From: Chromobotia macracanthus
Taxonomy: Eukaryota; Chordata; Actinopteri; Cypriniformes; Botiidae
Length of the DNA: 64,000 nt
Direction of reading: 5' to 3'
Assembly: GCA_036877525.1 (NCBI GenBank)
Contig: JAZGTH010000064.1
Coordinates: 1,873,001-1,937,000 of the forward strand
The position numbers and the translations under genes are program-made. Shown here in pieces: positions 12,980-25,900 of the stretch (position 1 is the first letter of the stretch; each line of letters begins with the position of its first letter). The notes below the pieces were generated by a model. That model was not told the DNA's origin. It did no database searches and saw only the letters and a program-made list of their open reading frames with translations.

Positions 12980-13980
12980 TCATAAATTTGACGCAAATCG
13001 CATCTTGTCTTGTTCTGTCTCTGTACTGCTTAAGACTGCTGACTCTCTTCTGGAGCCCGTGGAATCCCTGTGCTGGCCACTAGAAGGCGCTGTGCGTACC
13101 GGCGGTAATGCACCCGATGACATCTGCCTGAAAAGGGCAACCCTCTGTGGAACATTGGTGCGGATTCCACTTTGCAGAGCGGAGCCCGGGGCCTGGACAC
13201 CTGCTGATCCCATGGGTGGGGGAATGGAAGCGAGCGATTCGCCCGATGCTGGGTGTGCCCGGACAGCCAATGAGGTCTCGTGGGGCAGCGACGGCTGTGA
13301 GGCAGAGAGGTGGCGTATGTCCCGGCTCAGGCTGCCTGATTGGAGAGGCTGTGCACTCTTGTGGACCTCACTTCGCTGTGGGGACGTCCCTTGTGGCTGC
13401 TGGGGTTGTTGGGGGAGGGAGGCAGGCGAGGACTGCTGGGGTAAGGGTTGCTGTACAAGGGAGAGCTGAGAGGCTGTGGGCGATCCATACTGGAACGTTC
13501 GGCTGGCTATAGGGGTCTGCACTGGAGGACTGCACACTGATGTTGTAAAGGAGCATGGGGACATGATTGCCGATGCGGGCTGCTGCAGAGGCGTGGGAGG
13601 ATTTGGGGAAGACGTGTTGACATTGCCATGAGAAACACTGGGCGCTGAAAACGTGACACCCTGGGAGGGTGGCACTCGACCGGATTGGGTGATGGTTCCC
13701 GAGGTGCTGTAGCTTTGTGGGGTGGCCTGCTGCTGTAATTGGTTGTTCCCAAGAATAGCGGTCGCTGTGGCAAAGGGTGGTTGAGCGGGGGAGTTAATGA
13801 TGGAGTTTCCAGACATCGGCGTGGAATTCATCCCCGTGACCGATTGCTTCCGGTCCACCATCATTACCATCTCTCGGTCCTGTCGGATTATCTGCTTCAG
13901 CAGCTCGTTCTCCTGTGTGTTGAAGACTCCAGCGTTCAGATCCTTCTGGAATTTCTGGAGCAGGAGTGAGTTCTTCTTCC
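12980..13980 (-). CDS. hcn1: hcn1 exon 8: end of C helix, cytoplasmic tail and stop
   Basis: 1001 nt: two bases completing Gly, 332 codons and TGA. It starts KKNSLLLQKFQKDLNAGVFN (end of the C helix) and continues QENELLKQIIRQDREMV. A long tail rich in Ser, Pro, Thr and Gln follows and is expected to be disordered. HCN1-specific islands are SPCSFTTSVCSPPVQ, RTFQYGSPTASQLSL, EVHKSAQPL, SASQPSLPHE, GESLASIP and RVALFRQMSSGALPP. The C terminus MRFASNL carries the SNL tripeptide that binds the TPR domain of TRIP8b/PEX5R, a trafficking subunit. The acceptor is TTAACAG. The exon is GC-richer than its surroundings, so it has several open antisense frames on the plus strand that I treat as shadows. 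Confidence 0.97.
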
Positions 13981-16900
13981 CTGTTAAGGAGCGAAAGCCA
14001 AAACAGTCTTTAATTGGGGTCAAGAGAAAAGCAACTGTACCAAATGGGGTAACACAACATCAGTGAGTGTTAAACAGTAAAAAGAGGAGAACAGATTTCA
14101 CAGGTCTGAAGGGTAGGTTAGTTCCTTCTCAGTAGAGGTTACAAGTAGAACTGATGGGTTTAGATATGTCACATTCATTTATGTCTATATATTTTAAAAC
14201 AAAACGGAACAAAACAACACAAAAGAAAATACAGTCTAAAACAAAACCTTCTAATATACCACAACATTCCATAACAAAACACATGTACATTTTATTTTTC
14301 TAATGCTAATTTGAAGAGGACACACTAAGTTTTAAGGTATCAGACTAGGCAATAGTGGGCCGCTACTTTAAATAAAAGATCTATGAACAACAGTAGCAAA
14401 TGGTTCTTTTCTCGGTTACTTGTGTATAAATTTTAATGAATTGATTATCAGCTCAATCAGTTTGATAATCTAAGGAATGGGGATACATTTTAAAATCCAA
14501 TAAGCATGTATGACAAGTAGCTTAGATTAAATGTAATGTAGACATAGCATCTGTACTTTCAGAAACCTTTAAACTGACTTAAAACCAGATTAATGTGGTT
14601 TGCTGGCCTGGGTTGGTTTAAACTGACCTTATTCCAGCTAACAATTTTAGGTTGTAAGAATGTTTCCGTACATTAGTCTGAAGGTTTTTGGAATGTTCAG
14701 AATGTATATTTTTTAAATGTTTATTAACATTACTGTTTGGCTTATTCAGACTTAATTCTGTAATGTTTTTAAAATGTTCCACAAACAAGAATAACGTTTT
14801 TGATTAGCTGGGATTAGTCTCCCAGCCTGGCCAAGATGGTCCTTAGCTACCAAAAACATTTCTTAAACCATCACAACAGACCATCCAAACTAGCCTGGGC
14901 AAGCTGGGAAACCAGCTAACCACCTCAGACTGGTTTAATCTGTTCTGTTACCATATATTCACCAACCAGCAGTTCTTGTAACAAATGTCTGTTTTTTTTC
15001 CTCAAATAATTGCTTTTTATCTACCCAGAAATATCCTGCTAAGACAGACCCGGCTTAAATTTATCATGTCTATGAATGATGCATCAAAATATACAGACAG
15101 TCATTGATCATAACAATAATGGTCCTTCATTAGTGGGTTACTGTGAGATCAATGCTGTCTTCAGTAAAGTTAGGAGTAGCAATAAAATGCGTCAGATCAT
15201 TGATCTGCTATGCTTGTAAACAGTGCTAGCAGGTGTGATTAGCTATGGGCGATGGTTATTAGGATTTCCTCATCTGAATTTAACTTGAGTATGCTTCATT
15301 GATCTGTTTAGTCCTCCTACTTAAGTAACTGTTTTAACTCTACCGAAAATGGGACCCAGCTAACAATTGTAGGATGTTTGTTTCTGTAATGTTTCCATGA
15401 AGTATCAAAAACGTTAATGTTATTTTGAAAGTTCTAGGAATGTTTAAATCATCCATCTTTTTAGACGTGATATTAATGTTATCGCTAATACGTTATAAAA
15501 ATGCTATTTAAACGTTTTTATTTCTGTAACATTAAAACATTCCATTAACAACCTAAGAACAATGTTTTTATATGCATATGATATATATCGTTCTGGTAAC
15601 AATCCTGCAAAAATGTTTTTGATAACTTTGAGGGAATTTCGGAGATCATTAGCAAATGTTCTGAGAACATACTCTGTTAGCTGAAGATGTATTGATTTTT
15701 CCGAGAAACTCTCTTTTACTGTCCTCATAGACACAATAGCAGAGCAGAACTCCATTGTTACATTAACTGAGTAAGGTGCTCATGAGCTAAAGGCATAAAG
15801 CGATAGGCCCATCAATCATCCAGCCACAGTCGTAAGACGGACTGTGGTAGGAAGAATGCAGTAATGTCTTTACCGTTCAATGTGAAAGCACTTTTTCATG
15901 ACCTAGCTGCTGGGGACATATAAAACGTTACTGTCAGGCTTCCCATAGTGCCAGCAGCTTAATATAAGCTATGGAAAACCATGCATAAACATCCCTACTA
16001 CCTGACAGCTATCAATAAAATAGATGTCTTAAGAAGTTGCTTTTCTATGGGGCAGCCCTAGGCTCTGAATAGAGAAAAAAAATCAGAACATGGCATAATC
16101 AGCAGCTTGAATGAAATACAGAAACAATATTTTCCTTATATAAAGGTATCTATCCACAGAATATGATACAAAGCTTCCTGATTGAGTTCTGCTATAAAAT
16201 ACTAAATGAAATACATTTGCTATTTATGCAAATGGATGGTGGTTTAATTTAATAAAGGAACAATGTGATCTGCTATTAAGAACATCATTTGGTAGTTAAC
16301 CACAGTAACTGTCAGGATGAAGGAATTAAATATTGTCTGCTCATAACTTGGTAAGTGCATTAGAGATCAGTCCCTCAGGCAGGGGGAAGCAATCAATAAC
16401 CAATAATACTGAGGGCAAGATTTAGCGGTAATGTCATCTGCTATCAGCTGAAATGAAGAATGGGACACTGTGTCATTTGAAAAAACAAATCAGGCCTCAA
16501 CAAGAATTCTTATTCAGAGAGACAGGAACAATATCAGCATAGACAAAGGCCTCCCTTGAGACTTCTGTGAGGTTTTACAGACCTGTTGTGTCCTCGCATA
16601 TCTAAGCACACGCCATTTCTTTGTTCACAGTATGTATCGACTTTAACAGTAAACATAGCTGTGTGTTTTGTGAAGTCAAGTGTGATGCATTTTGGTGGGG
16701 GAAAAATGGTGAATGGCTGTCTCTGATATTTGGAACCCACACTGAGAGAAACAGTCTTTATTTTTTCATCGTCAAAAGGCAAAAGCTACCATGTGTCATT
16801 TATTGCCAACCACAGGGAAAAGAATCCAGTGGAACAGAGAACACACTACTCTACTTCTAACTCAATACCTACTGTACATCAAACTTACATGATGCCTGAA

Positions 16901-19900
16901 AAGACGTATGCTGGGATCGTGAATTCTGTGAATGAATGAGTTGATCAGGTTATTTACAGACTGAGGGCTCTTAAAGAACCACTGAGGAAGGGTTTCTAGA
17001 CCCCTAACTTTAGATCAACAACAATCATGGCTTCTAAGGGTTTGAACGTTGTGGAGATGCATAAATATGTCCTGCTGAAAAGTTTCAAACCCTAAAGTTT
17101 CTGTGACACCTCAGCAGGAAATTTCAAATACTATAGTATATGATTTTTAAGAATGTTTCAAATCTCCAGGAGGTTTATACAGGAAATCAAATGTATATAA
17201 TCTCATTTAAAGGAATAGTTTTACAAAAAAAAACGTTTTAATCTAAATGTGTTTAACTATTCATTTAACTGAACACATTGACAAAGCTGGAAAAATACTA
17301 TAAATCTTCGGGCATTTTGTTAAATATACTGTATCAAGAAGAATTATCAGTAAAAATAACATTAAATTGTGAGACTTTAATAAAGACATTCTGAACATCT
17401 GAGCACTGATTTCAAAGTAAAGTTTCAGAACAAAACCTATAAGGACTTGTATGGAGAACAGCACAGTTCTACCTAAATGCTATTAGACATTCAATGGAAC
17501 AGAACGTTCCATTTAACTGTTAGGCTCCACGGCCTCCACCGAGTGATATTAGCTCTCCCTCCTGCGTTCTTCTGGGGCTAAATGGGGATACTGAGCTTAA
17601 GTCGGCTGTATCTATGTCATTAAAGATGCCTAATAACCTGGAGTCTGTCTTCCATTCACTAATTAATGAGTGGAATGCGGTGAGCTGTAATTGTGGCACA
17701 TCATTGGGCACAAGCACCTTGCACCAGGTGGCTGCTGTGAAGTTTGGAACACAGCTATAAATAGTTTGCAAAAGAAGCCTATGTTTTAGCCAATATATGT
17801 GATGTTTTGACTTTAACTGTAGCATCTAGGCATCTACGCAAGTCTTGTCATTGATGTTGACAGGATCCCCACCGAAAACCTGGAAATATCAGACATTTCT
17901 GTATTGAAAATGTTATGCTCTTTGCTTATTATGGGTGCAATCTCTAGATGATTTTTAAAAGCCTTATGTAGTAATCACACAACAACAAACAAAAGTAAGC
18001 CAAAACAATTTTAAAGTTTTTCAAAAGATGTGGGTTCATCCAAAAATAAAAATTCAGTTACTCACCCTCGTTCCAAACTCATATGATTTTCATTCTGAAA
18101 GAATGAATCATTAATTTGTGTGATCTTTTCAAAGAATTACTTGATCTGGATAACACTTAAATTTGGATAGCCCACTTTTAAAGTACTTTAATGATGCTGT
18201 TGTATCGCTTTTAAAGTCTGAAAAATTTCTACTTCAGAGTTCCAAGGAAGGAAGAAAGTCATACGTGTTTGAAATGACATGAGGGTAAAAAAATGACAAT
18301 TTTCATTTCTGAGTGAACTATCCTTTTAAAGATATTAGAGACAAATCATAAGTAAACAACATAATGAAGTGTGTTTGTGTCAACAACATTATAAATCAAG
18401 CGGTAGTGTTTCATTATTCTGGTTATTGTCTCGCAATACATTTCTTGGAATTTCCTCTGAATTGTACCTCTGAATCTTTTAATAAAACATTATGCATGCA
18501 CTGATTATTCTAAAGAGAGATATACGATAAATGCCCAAACATGACAGGGAGTAGACCATTAATAAATTACTTGCCTTGACTTTAACAAAAGCATGCAGCT
18601 TCTTTTTATTTTTACTTACAATGGCATTTTTATCAACTCTGATTTTAACCTTCATTCTGAGGTCCACTGAATGCATGCTGGCCACATTTAGCCTGTGGAT
18701 CATTTCAGATGTGAGGGGGAAAATCTGGATCGTCATGTGGAATTTACCTGCTGCCTACTGGTCGGCCAGGACACTCTTGAAAACGAGATGAGCTCATCTC
18801 AAGAGGGGCTCCTGGTCAAATAATTTTTAAATAAAGATAGATACATCAATTGTACAGACATGGCATTCTGGTTAATGCATGGTAATGCTTCTGTTTTCTT
18901 GTTTTGTCAAATTATTTTGGTTAGGACGAGACAAGCATTTGCAGTCCAAAAAAAGTACATGGAGCACGACCCAATCATGTCACAGTCCGTATTTTCCCTT
19001 GTATGAGACAAGACCCCTTATTTTGGTTTGACTAATATCACTTCTGCAAAGGAAGTGTGTTTCACTATAAGGGCTGGCAAGTTGCAGTGGCAATCTAGCA
19101 CAAGCCTGTTCTCCACATGAAAGGACAAATGCACGTTGTGGCTTTGTTTAAACCCACCATCTCATGTTTTGGCTGATGTTGATCGAGTTTGAAGGGTGAT
19201 AACATCAAAGCCACAAACAAAGATAGGTGCAGATATAATCCTAGTTTAGAATTCTGACAGCATTATGCATACTGTCTTCTCAGGGATCTGTTTGATTTGA
19301 TTGGCCTGATCGTGTCAATTCTTATCTGTCATTGGTTGTGACATGCATGTCACAATGGTGTGGCCGTATTGATCCAAACCAATCCAATCCGACTTTTAGT
19401 GCAAGGCAAGTCAATAGCAGCATGCCAGAATTTAGTAAACACAAAGAAATAGAAAAAACAGTGCTAGAATTCAAAGATTTGCTATAGCTTATAGGGCCAG
19501 GATGCAGAAAATAAGATCAAACTTTATATTCCAATAACCAAAGAACTTAAAAAGGATTAAAAAAAAATTCCAGTATTTTTCATGCACTCAAATGTATGCA
19601 AAACTTCATGCTATATTAGTAACCATCATAACCAATTCATATGCTTAAAGGAGAAACATTTTACTTCGACTCTTCAGGTCACATCTTATCTCTTCTGGTT
19701 TTATCTTATGAACTGCGAAATCAAAATGTAAAGAAAGATACAACAGACAATTTTAAACTGATGTATTAAATCATATCAACCCCCTTTTTAAATCACATTT
19801 TAAGAATATGAGCTGTTTTGATGTGACCACTAAATTTAATATATTTGTGCTTTTCATCAGGTCCTGTCTGTCACAAACCAGTTAAATGTTGTTAAGAAAA

Positions 19901-22900
19901 TAAGATTCATGGAAATGGTTACTACAGAGTACTCATTGACAGTTAAAAAAAAAATCTGGTGACAAAGTCATGGACCAAACCCAAACCCACTGAATGGTCA
20001 GAACATCAAACTGATGTTCTACGAATGTTCTACGAATGTTCAGAATGCGTTTGTTGAATTACCCACGATTCAAATTCATGATGAACAGTAGCCTGTAGCT
20101 CGAGAATGAGATAAATAGACTTTGATGTGTCTTAGGATGCTTAAATAATAACCCCACTAGTTCTCTCCTATTGTTCCTTTAAAGATGTTCAAATGAGAAT
20201 GTTTTTAAATATAGATTTCTATGAAAGTGTGAGCGATGGACGTGTAGTAGGAATTTAATGCTAAGACATGCAAAATCACTGGGACTATTTTAAAGGATAC
20301 TGCTAAATTTCTAAGATTCTTTAAAGACACAAACAGTAAACTAGAGGTGAATTTGCTGATTTCCCAGAAAATGTCAAATGTAATCTTTTAGATGTTAACA
20401 TTATCATTAATGGATGTTGATGTGATTCATACAGATTTTGCACAAATTAACCGCCAAACAAATAATACATTCAGAAATAAACAATAAATGCCTGTCATAA
20501 TTAAAATTTCAGTGCTCTGAAAAGAAAAATATAAAATACAATTTTGGACTAAATAGGAGCTAGACTAACATGTGAAGAACTGCTTCTAAATGAATTAATT
20601 CTTGGGAGCCCTTGCCCATTAGTGCACCAGCCAAAATCCCCACTAGGGGGCGCTCTGCTGCTGAAAGGGCCAAGAGAGGAGGCGGGGTGGTGCTCATACC
20701 CAGGTGTGCAAGGTGGAGGGGTGGATTGGAGGCTCATGCTGGTGAGGGTTTGCCCCCGTCCACCCTCCATGCGTCCATTCGGGGGTGACACTGAATCAAA
20801 ACCGGCAGGGCGACCAGTCCCCGGCCGGGCAGCTACATGCACTATTGCACACCGACAGACCACTCAGTTAAGACTAGCAGTTAACATTTAGATGCTAGAA
20901 TTTATTTTTTATGGTTTGTACCTGCTATAATCCATACAAGACATTTGGACAAAGAAAAAGAGTAAATTGGATAGCAAACCCTGCTGGAAAATCCACCTTA
21001 TGCTGGTAGTTGTGTTATGAAAAATAGTAACTGGCCTAAGCTAGTTGTAAGCTAAGACCAGTATGATCAAGTTAAACTGGAATGTCCAGCTGACAGCTGG
21101 TTGGTTGCTGATCAGTTTGGACTATGTTCTCCAACACAACTACTACGTAAGCTGTATTCTTCAACAAGGAAATATACATCATGCAACACAATGGTAAATG
21201 ACTGAGGTGCGGTGAAGGACAGGGCAGACGCACAGTAAACACACACAAAGTACAGGCATTAAAAAGAGACAAGAAGATTGTGGTCTTACCGATGCGGTCC
21301 AAACGGTCAATAGCCACAGTTTCGAAAGCACGTCGCATCATGGGATATTCCTCCAAGACTTCATTAAAATGATCAACAGACAGCGAGAAAAGTCGGCAAT
21401 ATGTGTCTGCACGGACACTGGCTGTACGACGACCTTTGGTTAACAGGCAGATCTCTGTGGAATATAGATGAAAGAGACAATATATTAAAAAAATAAATAG
21501 TTTAGGCTATTATCTGGACAAAGCGGACTCCAATCGTCAAGGCTACCTGGATTAGCAGACGAGCAAACCTTAAATATGCAAAAAAATTAGCACACAAACA
21601 TACAAACAATAGTTTGAGAGTGTGTAATGTAATAAAACAGCAATGCCCTTGTAAATTGTCTGATCTTCCCCTTTTCAAAATTACTAATTTATAAATAGAC
21701 TCCTGATGGCACGTTTTCCAGCCGAAGTATTGCTATGTGTTCAGCTACAGAATTTGCCAAATATTCACTTATTTTTGGTGCTTCTTAGAATCCTCATGTG
21801 GTTTGGTTTGTGAGATTTCCAAGGACATGTATTTGTGATTAAGGCTTTTAAGATAGTCTAAGACAGATTGAGAGCAAACCTTGATTAAAAAATGTTTCCA
21901 ATATAGAGTTATCACTGACTGTCTAATCTTGTCCACAATTTGTCTTAATCTGTCGCTGGGGAATAAAGTACTCAGTGCTTCAAGAAGATCTCCCATCCCT
22001 CTCACCTTGCGATATGCAGGGGTCACTTTCATGTGTAATTTCTGTAATCTCGACCAGAGGTTCTCGAAATGGGGTCTTCGGACCCCTGGTGGTTGGGAAT
22101 CCGTAGCCAGGGGGTCCATGAAATAACATTTACACATATGCATTTGGCAGGTGCTTTTATCCAAAGCGATTTACAGTGTATTCAAGCTACACATTTTAAT
22201 CAGTTCATGTGTTTCCTGAGAGTCGAACCCATAATCTTTGCAGTTCTAATGCAATGCTTTACCAGCTGAGCTACAGAACACTTCAAGAATTAGAACAAAA
22301 GAAATCTTAAACTAGTTTAAATGTTTGTGTTTAACAAAACTATTCCAGTTTTGCAACTATTGATTTTCTGAAAACTTCAAAAGCATAAATCTTGAGTCCA
22401 AAAGCAATTTCACCAAAATGGACCAAAATCTGTTTTAAAAAGCATATAGGTGATATTAACATGATTCAAGGTCAAATGTGTTCTTGGGGGTCCATAGACA
22501 ATTGCCTCCCCTGTAAGGGGGTCCCTGGTCCCTAGACTTGGCAGAAATAACATACGACTACTAATTCTTTTAATATATTTGCTGAAAGTGCAGAACTGCT
22601 CTACAAAATGACAGATGTCTGGCAGTATTTACAGATTCTAGCGATGATACCATTGACATTTTGTCCTGGACAGGAGTGAAAAAAATAAGTTGAAAAAGTC
22701 TGTGTGAAGCCTGCTAACAACACTCTCAAGCTGGCAGTGGGAGCAAGGTGTTGAATGGAAAATTGCCATCTCTTGCTTCACTAAAACTCTATGTAGTGCT
22801 GTATAAAGGTGAGGGTGGCAAAAGTACCTGGCACTGACTGTTTTCTTTCTGATTGGTTCATTAGCTTGAATGTCACTGCAATGTGTGTTTTCATCACCTA

Positions 22901-25900
22901 ATGATGGTGGGAGTGACTGAGAAGTGGAGAGGAGGAGAACATTAGAGAGACTGGAAAAAGTTGGAAATATGATGAAACATTATGAAATTTCCATTCCCGT
23001 AGTAATTGTCTTGCTATGTACATTTGTGGCCAGCTGCCACGGGTGGACAAGTGCCTGAATGAGTTAGCGTCTACGCTAGTGAATGTGTGAAGGTGTCTGT
23101 CTCGCCCACATGAAAGACCGTCCAATCAGCTCGCCCTCCTCCTGTGCCTCTGCAAATGGAGATGACACTTGACCTCAGCACTTAGAAGTCCATCCGACTG
23201 GTGCATTTTCCAGCTGCGAGCCAAAAGATGGGATTGCCTGATTTATCGCAATTAAACGGCTCACCCTAACCACCTCTGACCTCTAACAGCCTTTCTCCTC
23301 TAATTGGCTAATATTTTTTGTGCCTGATTGGCCAGTTAACAGATATGGTTCCAAAATGCAAGTGTTTTGAATGTATTTTTTCTTTTCAAATTGATTACTC
23401 TGTAAACTCTTTAATTTTTTGCTATATAAAAATTTTATACATATACAATGTATTTGCATTGATTAAAATTTTGGTCTTGATATCAACATCAGCTGATAAA
23501 CCTATATCAGTTCACCAATACGGTAGACTGATTACATAATGAGTCAGATTGTTTACATTGTGTGTATTCCTATATTGTGTGTATGTGTGTGTGTGTTTTG
23601 CATTTCCATCACAGCGCAGTGAGGAGGAAGAGATTTTCTCACACTGCCAGCAGGTTTGACACACGTGCACCCCACATACGCATACACACACACACACACA
23701 CCAGCAGTGTTCCTGCTAGGGGCCAAAATACCACTAGCAGATGGTTTTCTAGTGGAGCAGGTGGTTGGCATTGCTGTGTACCACGATAGAACAAGCACAA
23801 CCTTCATGAATCATAAGGAAAAAAAATTATTTAATTTCAATTTTCATACAGCTTTGGTAACACTGAAGAACATGTGCCGAAAAACATCAAGGTCATTTGT
23901 GACATAATCTCCAAATTATAATAAACACTGCATGAATGATGCACTCTCAGCTTAGACAAGAAGTCAAAGGGCCTGTTGTGACTTGTTTAGAGGTTTTGTG
24001 TATTTGTTTTCTGGGTAAAAGAAAATTGAAAATATTTAAAAATAAAGCAAACTTAAACTGGACCACAGGGGGAATGAGACTGTTTTATGACTATTCAAAT
24101 ACCCTGATGACATCATCAGGGCAGATGTTCTAGCTTCTACATAAAGTTCTGACTGGAATTCAGCTGCATGGTAAATTAGCATTTAACACTTAATGCCCTC
24201 TGTTTCTGAGTCAGCCAAAGAGTGTCCTGAAAAGAATAAAAGGTAAAACAGTGTGCTGTAGTTTTATAGAAACAAAAGCAGCAGTCGGTGCCGATTTAAA
24301 AAGCAGTTCGTTTTAAATGGATGGGGAGGGCTACTGAATATTTGATTGGAAATAAATCACTCCATCAATTACATTAAGTACATATTTCAATGTTTAGTTC
24401 TGCATTAGTCATTTAACCTCCACATGCCCCCACTGGAGTAAATGATTCCTGTGATTGGTTAAACAAATTTAACCAGTCATAACGAAGGAATAATTTAACA
24501 CATTTTGCAGAGAGAAGTAAAACAACAGAATTTTTTGACTGACCTCCAAAGTAAGATCCATCGGTAAGTTTGAGCTCTTTGTTGAATTTGGTGATGACGC
24601 TGGCGACACCGTGCTGAATAAAGTACATCTTTTTACCCACGGTCCCCTCACGGATGATGTAATCATTGGGTTGGAAGACTTCAAACTTTAGTTTACTCAG
24701 CATTCCTGTCACAAAGTTCGGGTCTGCATTTGCAAACAAGGGCATAGTGGCCACCAACTTACGACAGTTAAAATTAACGATTTCCTGTAGGATGAAACAA
24801 AGCACAAATCAGTAAAAATAGCCATATTCTTACAGTCAAATTGTGTTTTTTCTTATTTGTCCAATGAATCACATGCAAAAGTGTAGGGACGCAGAGAGAA
24901 AGTTTGTAACCATTGAGGTAAAATGTTAAATGAGTGTATTACCACCACCTACCATGCTGAAGTGTTAACCAGTTACGCACTCTATTTACAAATTATTCAT
25001 GATATTATGTGTATTAACACAATATCAATAATATTGGTTATAAATACATCATTATGTATTATGTACGTGATTGATATATGATTATTTTCAATACCTGAGT
25101 GTGTGTTTACATGTGTATATATGTACATACATACATAAAATTACACATTTTAATGCTTAAAACACTAGTATAGCGTTCCTTTGTTTTGACAATTACAGGC
25201 CTCTCTAGCCTCTCTTCCACTGCATTGCAGTAATCATATGTGGGGAGTTAAGCTCACTGCAGATATTAGCCATAGAGACAGATGCCTGACTTGCAGAACT
25301 CAGTCTTTCTCGTCTGTTTGTTCGGTTCGGCTGAAGACTGAATCTGCACTGCGCATTGAAAGTGGTGCAGTCTACGAAGTGCCGGAAAGGTTCTGACCGC
25401 AATCACACAGGAGGAATAATGAGTTTGATGGCCATGTCCAGCCCTTTACCTCCACTAGGGAGACAAGCTGGAGAATTTATCTATTTAAAGCTGGTTTGTC
25501 ACAAGACTGTGCATTTAAAAATAGCAGCCCTGACCAACTGAGAACAGAGAGAGTTCTGGGAGGGAGGGGCTGGCTGGGGTGTTAAAGGTGTTGTGGGGAT
25601 AAAGCAGTCAGTGATCTCACTTTGCTGTGTCACAACAGGCACAGCTTCTGTCTGGCCAATCAGGATGGTAATCAACCTGAGCCTTCATGCTCATGCAATT
25701 CACAATCTTTAAATCCTAGGCCAATTTTAATACTTTGAAACAATTAGCATTTTATTTCTAATAATAAATTGAAACATACCCGATAAGTGACTGATTTTGC
25801 TGTCAAAGACAGCGAGCATAAACAGTACCTTTTCATGCTTTGTTCATATTTTTTATAAAACATTTTCTGTGTAATTTTTCTAATTACACAGTTAATATAA

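Larger units (their letters stand above)
13981..21289 (-). other. hcn1: hcn1 intron 7
   Basis: 7309 bp, donor GTAAGA and acceptor TTAACAG, phase 1. It contains two MITE copies (14634-14812, 15355-15683) around a CTGG-rich repeat, a cyprinid MITE at 18028-18330, a 16-bp palindrome at 18785-18800, and an unusual GC-rich island at about 20620-20840. The remainder is AT-rich with nothing recognisable. Confidence 0.95.
21455..24543 (-). other. hcn1: hcn1 intron 6
   Basis: 3089 bp, donor GTCAGT and acceptor CCACAG, phase 1. It holds a tRNA-derived SINE at 22134-22282 that appears to sit inside an older repeat (22058-22548), and GT and CA microsatellites at 23576-23596 and 23684-23700. A repeat-poor stretch lies near 23100-23330. 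Confidence 0.95.

Noticed and set aside
13005..13512. Open frames of 154 and 121 codons on the plus strand opposite exon 8
   Set aside because: They are antisense shadows of the GC-richer, Ser/Pro-rich exon 8; no splice sites or recognised domains.
21769..22164. 131-codon minus-strand frame
   Set aside because: The start lies in repeat sequence beside a SINE and the rest has no recognised domain; intronic, with no splice context. I cannot exclude a transposon fragment.
22203..22282. tRNA-like sequence with box A and box B
   Set aside because: It is the head of a SINE: joined to the SINE tail, with imperfect stems.
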